From: Malus domestica
Taxonomy: Eukaryota; Streptophyta; Magnoliopsida; Rosales; Rosaceae
Assembly (NCBI RefSeq): GCF_042453785.1
Contig: NC_091666.1
Coordinates: 23,952,501-24,016,500 of the forward strand
Direction: 5' to 3'
Length of the DNA: 64,000 bases
Shown here: piece after piece, positions 1 through 11,210 of the stretch
Layout: each line of letters starts with the position of its first letter
Numbering within the stretch: position 1 is the first letter of the stretch
Notes under the pieces: generated by a model
What the model saw: only the letters and a program-made list of their open reading frames with translations
What the model was told of the DNA's origin: nothing
Database searches by the model: none
Made by a program: the position numbers and the translations under genes

Positions 1-80
1 ATAATTTGTTTGGTTTTGGTTTGTTTTGAATTATGGATTGTTATTTGAATGGATATTATTTTCTCGAATTGCTTAATTGA

Positions 81-2160
81 ATGAATGGACTTATATTTAT
101 ACATGTGACAAATTCAATCAATTTATTTCTAGGTATGTCTAGTGGGGAAGTTAGTTGTCTGGCAGATAGTGCAACCACGCACACCATATTGCGTGAACAA
201 CACTATTTTACTAACTTAATACCCAAGAAAGCTCCTTTGACAACTCTCTCAGGCCCATCCAACCTAATTGAAGGATACGAAAAGGCACGTATCATGTTGT
301 CTAATGGTACAATTTTGACCATTAAGGAGACACTCTATTCTCCAAGTTTTGGAAGAATGTTGCTGAGTTTTAGAGATATTCAAGATAATCAATATCATAT
401 TGAAACCATTGAAAATTATGGTTCTGAATTTCTTTGTATCACTTCATACGAATATGGCCAGAAGCATATTCACGAGAAGTTGGAATGTCTGCCAAGTGGG
501 TTGTATATCATAACCATTTGCGGCATATAAGCCCATAGTGTGGCCGGGCTTATGCCTGAGTTCCAGGACACTTTGTTGCTTTGGCATGACCGTTTGGGAC
601 ATCCTGGATGTGACATAATGCTCAGTATCCTCAAATCTTCACACATGCATAAGTTATATCCCTATGTTGGACTCCCGCCATGCAAAGCGTGTTCTCTAGG
701 GAAGTTGAATACTCATCCCTCCCATATAAAAATTATTCACGACCCCCTTAAATTTCTTCAGAGGATTCAATGGGACATTTGTGGACCTATCCAACCAACC
801 TGCGGACCATTTAGATACTTTATGGTGTTGGTTGATGCATCGACAAGATGGACACATGTTTTCCTGTTGTCCACACGCAACGCTGCATTTGCTAAACTCC
901 TAGCTCAAATCATTAAGCTTAGGGCTCACCACCTTGATTATCCGATTAAGTCGATTCGACTGGATAACGCTGGAGAGTTTATGTCACAGACTTTTGACGA
1001 TTATTGCATGTCAGTGGGGATTGATGTGGAACATCTTGTACCCCCATGTTCACACCCAAAACAGCTTGGCAAAAGCTTTCATAAAGCACATTCAATTGAT
1101 CGCTCGGACTTTGGTTATAAGAACCAAACTGCCGGTATCTGCCTGTGGCTATGCAATATTGCACGTAACTATGTTGGTCGGCCTGAGGCCCACCATTACC
1201 CAACCACATTCACTGTTACATTTGGTCACTGGATACGAGCCTGACGTCTCGCATTTACTGGTGTTGGGTGCGCCATTTATGTGCCAATAACACCGCCACT
1301 ACGTACCAAAATGGGTCCTCAGAGAAAAATGGGAATCTATGTCGGTTATGATTCACCATCAATTGTTTGCTACTTAGAACCCTTGATAGGAGATCTCTTT
1401 ACCGCACATTTTGTGGATTGTCACTTTGATGAGACAATCTTCCTGTCGTTAGGGGGAGATAATCATACTAACCTTTTCGTAGAACATCGCGAATTGTTGT
1501 GGTATGCTCCCATTATGTCTCATTTAGATCCCCACACTGCCCAGTCTAAAACTGAGGTGCGATGAATTATAGATCTTCAAAGCATTGCTCAAAGCATGCC
1601 GGATGCTTTTAATGATCTAGCAAATGTGACAAGATCACATATACCTGCTGCAAACACACCTGCAAGGATAGATATACCCTGCGTAAGTCAACAACTCGCC
1701 TAGAAAGGCCGGACCGTCCCCGAAAGTGGGGAGGCCGCACCTTCCACACGGCAAGGTACATTGGCGGCTAGCCAATCACCTGCTCTAACCCTGAAGTGTG
1801 GCAGACCCCTTGGTTCAAAGGATTCACAACCCCGGAAGAGGAAAATGACACCAACTAGTGACCCTAGTTTGAATCCAACCATTGTTTACTCATCCGTTCC
1901 AACGCATGAGGTTATTCTAGATTACGGTGATGCTTTAAACGAAACATGCCAGCCTTCCGAGAATCGAAAGATTTCAGTCCATTACATAGTATTGGATGAG
2001 GTTTGGAATAGGAAAGAGATGATCGTCGACAATGCATTCGCGTACTCAGTAGCTGTTGACATTATGCTTAGCGATGACATTGAACCACATTCCATCAATG
2101 AATGCCGACGTAGAGCCGATTGGTCAAACTCGAAACAAGCAATCCAGGTCAAACTTGATT
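81..2160 (+). mobile_element. Ty1/copia retrotransposon remnant (protease to integrase, broken)
   Basis: Decayed copia-type pol. The first segment (81-530) has a retropepsin-like DSATTH motif near 165. The second (540 onward) has the GAG-pre-integrase zinc-binding pattern: WHDRLGHPG near 582, then CKAC near 682. Integrase core signals follow: the first Asp in WDICGP (about 771) and the second in LDNAGEF (about 960). A frameshift lies near 1050-1070. In the shifted frame the expected catalytic Glu is Lys (NSLAKAF). Segments at 1281-1565 (MGIYVGYDSPSIV, the post-integrase region) and 1761-2160 lead up to the start of reverse transcriptase, ending at QAIQVKLD. No reverse transcriptase or RNase H follows, and no LTR was found. 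Stop codons and frameshifts make it non-functional. Confidence 0.9.
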
Positions 2161-2282
2161 GGTCAAATGTAAAATGTTTTTCACTTTCAATATTTTCTTT
2201 TTATTTATTGCTTTTTATTTGTTTCCCACCCCCTCTCACAACCTCTTCTCCATTCCTCCTTTCTCATTTATATATTTCTCTT

Positions 2283-2651
2283 TGTTGATGCACAAAACCG
2301 GAAAGGTCTTGGAACAACGTAAATCCGACCGTGAATCTGCAAGAAAGTAAATAACACAAGATGTATCGTGGTTCACCCCAATGTTTGGGCTACGTCCACA
2401 CTGATATTGTATTTCTCTGAGATGTGAGAGGATTGAGAGGGAGATAGAGCTTCCTTATGTGAGGATGAGCTTCTCTGAATATGAGAGGGGATGTGAGGCC
2501 CCCCCATTGTGAGGGTGAGGAGTCCATTTTATAGAATAAGGGCTCCTCACTTATTATATATTTACCCCTTCCCTTATTACATAATTACATTTGAGTCCCC
2601 CGAGTATTTATACGAGGTCTAAATACAGAGGCTCTAAGTATGGTATAAACA
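2283..2651 (-). repeat. 3' LTR of the gene-capturing element
   Basis: 369 bp, TG...CA ends. On the minus strand a TATA-like TTCTATAAAA sits at about 2526-2536. The purine-rich tract lies just inside at about 2652-2666. Confidence 0.88.
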
Positions 2652-2869
2652 GTAGTCCCCCAAGTCTTCAGTTAAGAGAGTCTTTTGGCTGGAGACTTGA
2701 AATTCAGTCCATGTGTGGGTCGAAGTAACTAGATATCGTCTAGAACTGATACTCGATATGAGGCGGTGCCCAATCTGAAATGATGTTTAACTAGAAGTAG
2801 CACATGTTGCGAGGCTGCTTTGCTTGTGGCTTATGTTGCCTTGGTTGGCTTGGCTTATGGCGTTTGAAG

Positions 2870-3190
2870 GTGGGGGAGTCCTTTTTTATAAAATAAGGGC
2901 TCACTTCTCAATACATAAATATGGACTAGAGTTGATGTTCACGGCGAGACGGTTGCTCAGTAGGCGGCAATGCTCTCTAATGATGGTGATGAAGTCCCTT
3001 TTATAGAATAAGGGCTCGCTCCTCAGTACATGAATAATGGATTAGGAGTGATGCTCGCGACGAGGCGGTTGCTCAGCTGGCGGCGATGCTCTCTAATGAT
3101 GGTAAGGGAGTCCCTTTTATAGAATAAGGGCTCGCTCCTCAGTACATAAATAATGGGCTAAGTCCCCCAAGTATTTTTTTATGAGGCCCA
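2870..3190. repeat. Tandem repeats containing copies of the LTR promoter segment
   Basis: Units of roughly 100 bp carry the block AGTCCCTTTTATAGAATAAG followed by GGCTCGCTCCTCAGTACAT, preceded by GAGGCGGTTGCTCAG. The first block also occurs in both LTRs, where on the minus strand it holds the TATA-like sequence. The LTR promoter region has therefore been copied into the interior. Confidence 0.75.
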
Positions 3191-3329
3191 ATATATGGTA
3201 CATAGTGTAGTCCCCCAAGTCTTTAGTCAATAAGGTCTGTTGGCTGGAGACTTCAAATTCGAACCATGTATGGGCCGGAGTAGCGGTTGTTCAGAAGCGG
3301 TATTTGTATACCCTGCACTGAAGCTTTTG

Positions 3330-3935
3330 TAGGTGAAGCTTTGCAAGTGAACCTTTTGAAGCTGGAGCTTTGTAAATAAAGCTTTTGAAGCTAGAGCTCT
3401 GTAAATGAAGCTTTCGAAGCTGGAGCTTTTGTAAATGAAGCTTTGAAGCTAGAGCTCTGTAAATGAAGCTTTTGAAGCTAGAGCTCTGTAAATGAAGCTT
3501 TTGAAGCTAGAGCTCTGTAAATGAAGCTTTCAAAGCTGATTAACATGAATGATGCTCATGAATGTTTATGTTGATTGACATGAGTGATGCTCATGGATGA
3601 TGACATGAGTGATGCTCATGAATGTTGACATGAGTGATGCTCATGAATGTTTATGTATGATTGACATGAGTGATGCTCATGTATAATTTTGGAGTACTGG
3701 ACGTACTTTTGATCACTTGGTTGGTGATAATAGCGGCAGGGTGCCGAATAATTGTGGAGTACTGGGCGTACTTTTGATCATCTGGTTGGTGATAATAGCA
3801 GCAGGGTGCTGAATAATTGTGGAGTACTGGGCGGGCTTTTGATCACCTAGTTGGTGATAATAGCGGCAGGGTGCCGAATAATTGTGGAGTATTGAGCGTA
3901 CTTTTGATCACTTGGTTGGTGATAATAGAGAGCCT
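3330..3935. repeat. Three successive minisatellite-like arrays inside the LTR element
   Basis: (1) About 3330-3535: units of about 37 bp built on GAAGCTTTTGAAGCTAGAGC and TCTGTAAAT. (2) About 3540-3685: units of about 20-35 bp with CATGAGTGATGCTCATGAAT, partly palindromic. (3) About 3690-3930: units of about 65 bp with TTTTGATCACTTGGTTGGTG followed by ATAATAGCGGCAGGGTGC. No coding potential seen. Confidence 0.8.
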
Positions 3936-4411
3936 GGCTCTTTTAGGCATATGGGCCTTCGCCTTCCACGTAACATTCCAGCCCATTATTTTGGGCTTTT
4001 TTTAATTTTTTTTATTACCCTCTAATGGGGTTTATACAGATGTCTCCGAAAGATAAGAAAAATAAATTACATCATTAAAAAAAGTTGCTACGTATATGGT
4101 TGGATAGTGGGATAACATGTGCAGCTGTTGGAGGAAACCTTCATGTGGAGGCAGGTTTGGTCAGCAGGCATGGTCTGCTCCCTTTATTCTTTGCTTTTGC
4201 AGATTTGCGTGCCTGCTTTACATCAAACACATCCATAGTTTTTCCTGTAAGTGGTCGACAAAAACAAAAGTAGCTTCTGCTTTACAGCAAACATCCATAG
4301 CTTAGCAAAAGTAGCTTTTGCTTTACAGCAAACACACCCATAGCTTTTCCATGTGGGTGGTCGATTGAACCTTTCAGACTCGCCATTTCCAATGGCATCG
4401 CCGCCCAATTT

Positions 4412-4745
4412 CACCCCTTCAAATAAACCGGAAACTATGCCAAGCCAGAGCATCATAACCTAGACTCTCTGCCAGTTATCTAGCACGAAGTACTTGGTTT
4501 TCTGGTAGCATATTCGGATTGGGTTATCCTCCTGCGTCGGCTTCAGCTTCTGGCTCAGAAGCTGACTCAAAACCCGGCTTTCGTTTACGCTCACAGATTG
4601 GCTAACCGGAGCTTGCAGCAACAGAGTTTCTATATTTTCAACCATGATGTAGCCGACATCGTCCGGGTTGAGTTCTTTCATGATCAAAGCTGCATATTCC
4701 TTTGCTTGTTTCTGGATGTTTAAGAGCTTGTTTGCAGAAGATCTG
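4412..4745 (-). pseudogene. Captured RBOH (NADPH oxidase) gene fragment
   Basis: The minus strand encodes SANKLLNIQKQAKEYAALIM, ELNPDDVGYIM, LLLQAP, LSQLLSQKLKPT and YFVLDNWQRV, then after an in-frame TAG VMMLWLGIVSGLF. This is the order found in plant respiratory burst oxidase homologues between the EF-hand region and the first membrane helix. The expected Trp codon after WQRV is TAG. Only about 110 of roughly 900 residues are present, and the FAD, NADPH and haem-binding parts are missing. It is sense relative to the host retrotransposon. Family identity is from recalled motifs. Confidence 0.85.
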
Positions 4746-4761
4746 GGCCATCAGCCCCATG

Positions 4762-4895
4762 TATAGCTCTATCTGCACCACCACCTCCAAGCATCTGCTC
4801 TTTTCTGGATTAACGATGGCATCCGTGGAGCCGTCAACGGGCCACTTAGTGATCTCTCCCTTTTGGATTACGAGAGTGCTTGAAGCGGGTAAGGA
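4762..4895 (-). pseudogene. Captured macro-domain (ADP-ribose binding) gene fragment
   Basis: The minus strand reads GEITKWPVDGSTDAIVNP and then, after a frameshift near 4797, MLGGGGADRAIH. These are the two hallmark segments of the N-terminal half of macro-domain (Appr-1''-p processing type) proteins: the DAIVNP strand with its substrate-binding Asn, and the glycine-rich GGGGAD loop with H. Only about 45 residues are present, adjacent to the RBOH piece and on the same strand. The frameshift and small size make it non-functional. I found no other part of this gene. Confidence 0.75.
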
Positions 4896-4954
4896 TAAGC
4901 GAACAACTCATTCTCCATTAGACATGGTCGAAAGCTTAACAGAACAGCGAAATC

Positions 4955-5390
4955 TTGCAGGGTTCGGGTACGACCCGGATTACCTCCCACCCTCTCTGCC
5001 CGAAGCCAAATTCGCAATGGCTTTCGAGGACGTCGTGCAAATCAGCAGCAAAAGGTTTGGATTGTCGCACCCAGTGTGGAAACTCAAAAGGACTCTCGGA
5101 ATCGGGTCTGAAAAGCACCTCCGTGCTGTGGTATTGGAAGTCCGCGAGTTCGCGAACACCATTGTCAAAGAAAAGAAGTGGGATCTGAGCGAGGCGAAAG
5201 CGTTGGAGTTTGTAGATCTACTCTCCCAGTTCTTGAGCTTCGGCCCCTCCGACGAAAAGTTTATCACCGACATCGTCATCAGCTTCACCCTCACGGGCCG
5301 GGACACCACTTCGGCTGCTCTCACCTGGTTCTTCTGGCTGCTTTCGCAGAACCTATGTGTGGAACAAGAGATCTTGAAGGTGATCAAAGA
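4955..5390 (+). pseudogene. Captured cytochrome P450 (CYP94-like) gene fragment
   Basis: The plus strand encodes GFGYDPDYLPPSLPEAKFAM, FEDVVQISSKRFG, REFANTIVKEKKWDLSEAKA, DLLSQFLSFG, SDEKFITDIVISF and TGRDTTSAALTWFFWLLSQN. The last is the P450 I-helix oxygen-binding motif (A/G-G-x-D-T-T). The wording matches the CYP94 clan of fatty-acid / jasmonate omega-hydroxylases, perhaps CYP94C. About 145 of 500 residues are present. The ExxR helix and haem-ligand Cys loop are missing, so no enzyme can be made. The fragment is antisense to the retrotransposon and opposite to the RBOH and macro pieces. The GGNTTTGCAG-like sequence just before GFGYDP could be a residual acceptor site. Confidence 0.87.
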
Positions 5391-5646
5391 TTGGAACTTT
5401 AGTGCGTTTAATGGGTTTTGGGAGAGAAAAAAGACTTGGGTCTTGTGTGGAGATTTGAAATGGACAAATGGTTGATGTTTTGAGAGAGAGAATATGATTT
5501 TTAGAGAGGGGGAGAGAGAGCTGGAGTTTTTGTGTGTTTTGGGTTTGGCTTTGGATCTTGGGTTTTTGCAGATTCACGACGGAGGTGGAAAAAATGAAAG
5601 AGAATCGACACAACTTTTCGTGTTGTTTCCCACAGACGGCGCCAAA

Positions 5647-6016
5647 TGTTGATGCACAAAATCGGAGGGGTCTTGGAACAATGTAAATCCGACCGTGAAT
5701 CTGCAAGAAAGTAAATAACACAAGATATATCGTGGTTCACCCCAATGTTTGGGCTACGTCCACACTGATATTGTATTTCTTTGAGATGTGAGAGGATTGA
5801 GAGGGAAAGAGAGCTTCCTTATGTGAGGATGAGCTTCTCTGAATATGAGAGGGGATGTGAGGCCCTCCCCATTGTGAGGGTGAGGAGTCCCTTTTATAGA
5901 ATAAGGGCTCCTTACTTATTACATATTTGCCCATTCCTTTATTACATAATTACATTTGAGTCCCTCGAGTATTTATACGAGGTCTAAATACGGAGACCCT
6001 AAGTATGGTATAAACA
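5647..6016 (-). repeat. 5' LTR of the gene-capturing element
   Basis: 370 bp, closely matching 2283-2651. The minus-strand TATA-like TTCTATAAAAGG lies at about 5891-5902, and the primer-binding-site-like sequence directly inside at 5629-5646. Confidence 0.88.
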
Positions 6017-6021
6017 CTCTT

Positions 6022-7996
6022 TATCTATAACACAAAAACCCAAATCATTATAAAACGCACCTTAAGTTTTAATCTTTTCACAAGCATCGTTGAGTTTAGT
6101 GATTGCATGGCAATATCTTTAATCGTATTTCTGAGATGGTTTATAACTTTAGGGTGAACTCGCTAATTAGGGATCATATTTTAGGGTTTTAAGTCTCTGA
6201 AACTTAAACCCTATAATTTAATAAGAGTTCAATGAGTATTATAATCAATTGGTAAATGAGTGTCGATCAATCAGATAAAGGTTTCTTAGAGCTTGCAAGT
6301 AGATCATATGCCCTTTTTATTTAGGATGTTGCTATTTTGCATTCTAAAAAGTCATATTATACTCTCAATTTGCTATATTTACAAACTTGGATATGCTTAT
6401 AAAGAGTGCAAAATGACTTTTTTAGCAAGTAAAAACATCTCCCTTTTTAAACTGTCTTCGAATGGATAAATAGAACCAAAATATCTATTTTGACTCTGAA
6501 TTTCTTTTGGCTTGAGAGAGAGAGAGAGAGCTCACAAAGGGCAAGGTATACATAATGATTGCTTTTAGAAATAAAATAACATAATACCTTTGTTAATCTT
6601 ATCAAAGAAATAAAATAACAAACTAAAGCAATAAGCTTTCTAGAGATCAAATTTACATGATGCTATGTTGGTATTACATTCCTTCTTTAACTTCAATGAT
6701 GGGAAACCCATGTCTATCAGAATATCTCTAAAACATGGGGTCCTCAGTCCTCACACCAAGTGAGGCCTAAATTGCTCCACAGTAACACCAGGGACCCAAA
6801 ACATTATATCATAAATTCTTTCAATTCCATGTTTTATAGTATAACGTTGAATTCAATTAAAAAAGGAAAGAAGAAGAAGAAAGTTACTGTGTAATTAGGT
6901 GTAAATGTTGGTTTAGGCCAAGTTAGTGCATTGGTCTTGATTAAGCGAGCTGTTGGTCAATCTGGTCGATCTGGTAGTCCATGGTTGGCAGGTCGATGAC
7001 CTAACAAACCTACAAAGCGATAGAGAAATATATATGCAAAGAGTTAGGCTGTTGTTAGCATAGATGGTGGTTTGTCTCAACTTCAACTGATTGACACACC
7101 TCTCCACCTTATAGATATAGTTTTGGTCCATAGATCATGTGACCAGACCCATAATTATATATAATTAGGCCTGCATGTTCACCAATGGACATCAAATTTG
7201 TTGGTATATGTTAAGATGTGCAACCTAACATTCTTACTGTTTCTCCATCTGATTTGGTCCCTCTAGCTAGTCTTTTGTTTTTTCAAAAGCGATATTACCA
7301 TGTTAAACGTAGAACACTAGAGGTTTTTTCACTTCAATTGCATACCGTCACAAGGATGGGTTGCTTGTATTTATAACAGTATTACATGAAGGGTTTGAAA
7401 ACCCTACTTACATGGCAAATTTGAACTTCAAATTTACAACAAAAACGAAAGACAAACTATCAGCTATCAAAAAAGTATAACAAACATTTGAAAACAATCC
7501 TAGACCTAGCCAGCTTCTTCTTGGATAAGGCATAAAGATCAACACAACAAACTCAGGTAGTTGTATCCGAACTGGAATTGTGACTTGTTCTAACAGGAAG
7601 AATGTTTGAATTCGATACGCAGTGAGTTGAAAAGATTAACCAAAAAGAGAGGTCTCTTTAGCTAGGTTTAAGGGCTAAACAAATTAGTTAAGGAGTTTGA
7701 CACACATAAAAGGGGGTGGGACAATTTTACACTCAAATATGATAGAAATCATTATAAAAGCAGCAATATAGAAGTAAAATAAAGAAATAAATGGGACGGA
7801 TTATACAGTAGAACCCTATTTTTTTTTATTTTTCATACACGTTGTTTGTTATCCCAACACTGATCACCACGCAAGTAGTGACTATTGTTCATTTTTCTTG
7901 TAATGCACAAACTTCGGTGTAACAAAAAAGTGAAAGCATTATTGTTCTTATTTTGAGCTATTAGTACATATACGTCAAAGGTAAAGAAGGCTTCAG
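6022..7996. other. Gene-free intergenic stretch
   Basis: AT-rich. A short GA run is seen at about 6514-6531. No coding region, RNA gene or complete repeat was recognised. Confidence 0.6.
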
Positions 7997-7999
7997 TAA

Positions 8000-9306
8000 G
8001 AGCAGGTCCACGGGGACTTTTAGGCCAGCACCCAGCACCATTTTTGGCCTAGCACCCAACCAATCCCCTCCAATCCATGTGGATAGTACGGCACCTAGCT
8101 TAAAATCGACAGACCCATAGGAAGACCCATTTGACGTCATGCTGACACCAGCATGACTTCGGAGGTCATGTTAAATTTTTTTTGCGCCAGGCCCGTGGGA
8201 AGCACGCACGACTAGGCGCGCTTCGTCGACAAGAAATCAGAGGTGGGCCCGCTTACGCAGGCGCACTAAGCCGAACTGATGGGAGGCCACGTGGCTCGTC
8301 CTGGGCTGTTGGATTTCCAACGATAAAAAAATTTTGAATTTGACATCCAACGGCTAGTGACGTGACTTGATCTGGACCATCCGATCCAAAGATCAACGGT
8401 CCACATTTTTCCCCCAAAAATTAAAAACAAAAGGCACAAAGGTCAGAATTATGACCGTTGGCCACGTGTCAACGTATAGGCTGTTGGATTTGAATTTTTT
8501 TCAAATCCAACGGTCCAGATTAATTACCTAAATTAAAATTTATAAAAAAATTAATTAAAAATTGTTAAAAAAAATGGGAGTTTTTACGAAAAGCCCGCAC
8601 TACTGTTCACTTTAACGAAAAACCACATTTTTACACTAAAAAGTCAAACCTGGTACTATTCATTTTACCCTTTATTTTTTCCTTATCGTTAAAATCCAAA
8701 GTTTTCAAGCCCTTTTCATTAGTCATAAAAAATTTTTAAAAAAATTCCTATAAATACCTAACCATCATCTTCCACCTTACACCATATTTCAATATTTTCA
8801 ACACTTTTTACCAAAGCTTTCATATACTTTTTCTGTGAAAAAAATACCAAGAACGTCATCCTTTCTTTTTTTGTCCTTATAAACCCTACATCCCTACAAA
8901 ATGACTTGATTGAGCACCAATGAGGATTGCAACAAGGTCAAGATAATTAAAATGAGCTTGTAGTGTAACAATAAAGTTCTTAGTTTATTTAGTGTGTTTT
9001 TTTAAGTTTATTTGATGAGTTTATGTAATTTTATTATAATAATGACACGTGGCGTGACGAGATTGGTTAAAAATTCTATCCGAAATTAAAACTATTATTT
9101 ATTTATTATTTTATAAAAAATGTAATAATATTTTAAATGGGCTGGGTGCCAACGCATTTTGTAGGGGTAGAAATCGTTTGTGCCAGGGCATTTTTTAGGA
9201 ATGGAGATGCATTTTGCCTATTACTGTTCATTGGGGTCTATCACTGTTCACTGAGTGGATTAAATGGGCTAGGTGCTGACATATTTTTTTAGGGATGGAC
9301 TTGCTT
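8000..9306. mobile_element. PIF/Harbinger-like non-autonomous DNA element, 1.3 kb
   Basis: The ends are imperfect inverted repeats (GAGCAGGTCCA left; AAGCAAGTCCA read inward from the right), flanked by TAA on both sides (7997-7999 and 9307-9309). The 3-bp TWA duplication is typical of PIF/Harbinger. There is no transposase. The right subterminal text (CCTATTACTGTTCATTGG) recurs in the element at 27997-28853, so they are one family. A smaller MITE is nested at 8576-8726. Confidence 0.65.
8576..8726. mobile_element. Short MITE, copy 1 (nested)
   Basis: About 150 bp, with TTTAACGAAAAACCACATTT, TTTTACACTAAAAAGTCAA, GGTACTATTCATTTTACCC and GTTTTCAAGCCCTTTTCATT. It closely matches 9616-9768. Confidence 0.7.
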
Positions 9307-9615
9307 TAAGGGATTGAGAGTCGTACTAAATAAAGGTAGTTTATGAATCACTTTGAAAGCATACCGCAACATGTGCCGTTACTTTGATATTCCCGTTTTA
9401 ATTTCTTTCTCCACTCGAAAACCACTACCAAGCAACCAGCAATTTGGCCTTTTTTCATTCTTTTATGTTGAAGAAGCATGCCAAAGACTTTCAAGTGCGT
9501 ATCTAATTAGCACCAAGACTAAATTTTACAGGTGCACAAATTAGAATAGTAGCTTCAAATATGCAATGTGGGGAACTGTTTGAGCATGTTTATAAGATAT
9601 GGATGAAAAGAAGAA

Positions 9616-9768
9616 GGGAACTTTAACGAAAAGCTTCTGATATTATTCACTTTAACGAAAAATCATATTTTTACACTAAAAAGTCAATTCTGGTACTATT
9701 CACTTTACCCTTTATTTTGTCCTTATCGTTAAAACTCTAAGTTTTCAAGTCATTTTCATTAGTTTTCC
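9616..9768. mobile_element. Short MITE, copy 2
   Basis: 153 bp beginning GGGAACTTTAACGAAAAG, whose other end read inward is GGAAAACTAATGAAAATG. The interior matches 8576-8726. The family is common in apple-like genomes as I recall it. Confidence 0.72.
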
Positions 9769-10370
9769 TAAGAACAAGAACAAAGCATCCAAATTCTCTC
9801 CTATATTGTACGAAGAGTAGACCCAAATTATTCTTTAATTCAACCACTTATGCAAGCACGACCAAAAAGAAATACAAAAGAAACAAAGAATCTTGGTCTA
9901 CAACTAGAGGATTTCAGAACAAACTTTCTGCAGTTCATCACCTTTCTGCCATATATTTTATGTATTTCACATGAATTTTATGTTCTTTGTTGGTTCAACT
10001 TGTGTTATTTTATATATGCTTTATCTTTGGGTTGGGGGTGTATTGTCCCTTGATTGAGTTGAGGAGGTTTCAGTGGTAGTGCTAGTGGTGGATCATGAAG
10101 AAAGCTCTTTCGCACAAAGTGGGTCGAAGATAATATCTCGTACTGCAGCACAATCAGATTCTCCAGCTATTAACTAAAGGGTAGCACTAACTCGTGTTCA
10201 AACTTTCTAAATTGTGACCGATGTTGCCGTGGGGTTCGTTGTGTTGGAAAAGTTAGCGATTTAGTAATTTGGTTTATTTTTGTATTGAGTACTTTTTATA
10301 TTTTATGTTTTAGGAATAATTAGCTTTTACTTGTTATTAGGGTTTAAGATTGCTCATCGGATTTTTATAA

Positions 10371-10541
10371 GGGTAATGTTAGGGAAATTAAATTTTTAAA
10401 CTAAATTTTGTAAACCAAATAATATAGATGTTGATAATTGAATTATTATTTAAATGTCGATTAACGTACTTATTTCTTATTGGTGACATATCATTTGGTT
10501 TACAAATTTGGTTCAAAAATTTGATCTCTCTAGCATTATCC
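10371..10541. mobile_element. Mutator-like MITE with 9-bp target duplication
   Basis: 171 bp. Left end GGGTAATGTTAGGGAAATTA, right end read inward GGATAATGCTAGAGAGATCA. Both arms continue into AAATTTTTAAAC.. and TTTGTAAACCAAAT. The flanks TTTTTATAA (10362-10370) and TTTTTGTAA (10542-10550) match at 8 of 9 positions. Confidence 0.82.
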
Positions 10542-10732
10542 TTTTTGTAAATACACCTATTATAACTTTGTATAGATCATGATTCACGACTTGGCAAGAT
10601 ATAGTTCATCCCATAATGTAGTTGTTTTGGTAATATGTAATATTTCTTCTTTCATTTCATTCAATGAAATAATTATCAGAGTTTGTACTCAGCTTTTTCT
10701 CATCATTTGATTTGTTAACACATTATTTATCT

Positions 10733-10944
10733 TGAATGAGGATCCCCTCTGAATCCTCTTTGTGAGGATCCTGAAGATCATTCAATTACTTTCATTCATC
10801 GTACATTATGCGACCAGTTTTCGTCAGGTATTATTTATATTCAATTTTAAATAAAAAAATTTACAATAATTTCTAACCGCACGATGTACGATAAACGGAC
10901 GTAATTGGAGGATTCTCAGATCCTCACAAAGAGGATCCTCATTC
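10733..10944. mobile_element. Palindromic MITE (GAATGAGGATCC family)
   Basis: 212 bp with inverted ends TGAATGAGGATCC / GAATGAGGATCC. A second palindromic motif, CTCTTTGTGAGGATC, lies in both arms. The flanks share ATTTATCT (10725-10732 and 10945-10952). An 8-bp duplication suggests hAT. Confidence 0.78.
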
Positions 10945-11210
10945 ATTTATCTCTTGCCCCGTCGGAAACCTCATTCATTTTGAACCACTAAACCGTCATG
11001 ACTTATGAGACAGGCAACATATAGTATTAAACAAGTATTAATGCCATTGCACTGCAACGAGTCGAGAAATTTATCATGTAAATAAAAAATATATTAAAAG
11101 TTTTAATACCATTTATTTGTGCAAGAAAAAGAAATCATGTTTATTCTCTCTTTAAAATGAAATTAAAGCAATATTAAAAAAGAAATACATTTGTTTTCAA
11201 CAACAACACT

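Larger units (their letters stand above)
2283..6016 (-). mobile_element. Non-autonomous LTR retrotransposon carrying host gene fragments
   Basis: Two near-identical direct repeats of about 370 bp (2283-2651 and 5647-6016) begin TGTTGATGCAC and end TATAAACA on the plus strand. They are flanked by a perfect 5-bp duplication CTCTT (2278-2282 and 6017-6021). Orientation is minus: next to the right LTR the minus strand reads TTTGGCGCCGTCTGTGGG, a primer-binding-site motif I associate with plant Ty3/gypsy elements, and next to the left LTR it has the purine-rich tract ACTTGGGGGACTAC. The 3.0-kb interior has no gag or pol. It holds tandem repeats (2.88-3.93 kb) and pieces of RBOH, macro-domain and CYP94 genes. 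It must have moved using enzymes from another element. Similar LTRs suggest a fairly recent insertion. Confidence 0.9.

Noticed and set aside
4702..4950. N-terminal extension of the P450-like frame as real P450
   Set aside because: The plus-strand reading here is a shadow of the macro-domain and RBOH pieces on the minus strand. P450 similarity starts only at about 4955.
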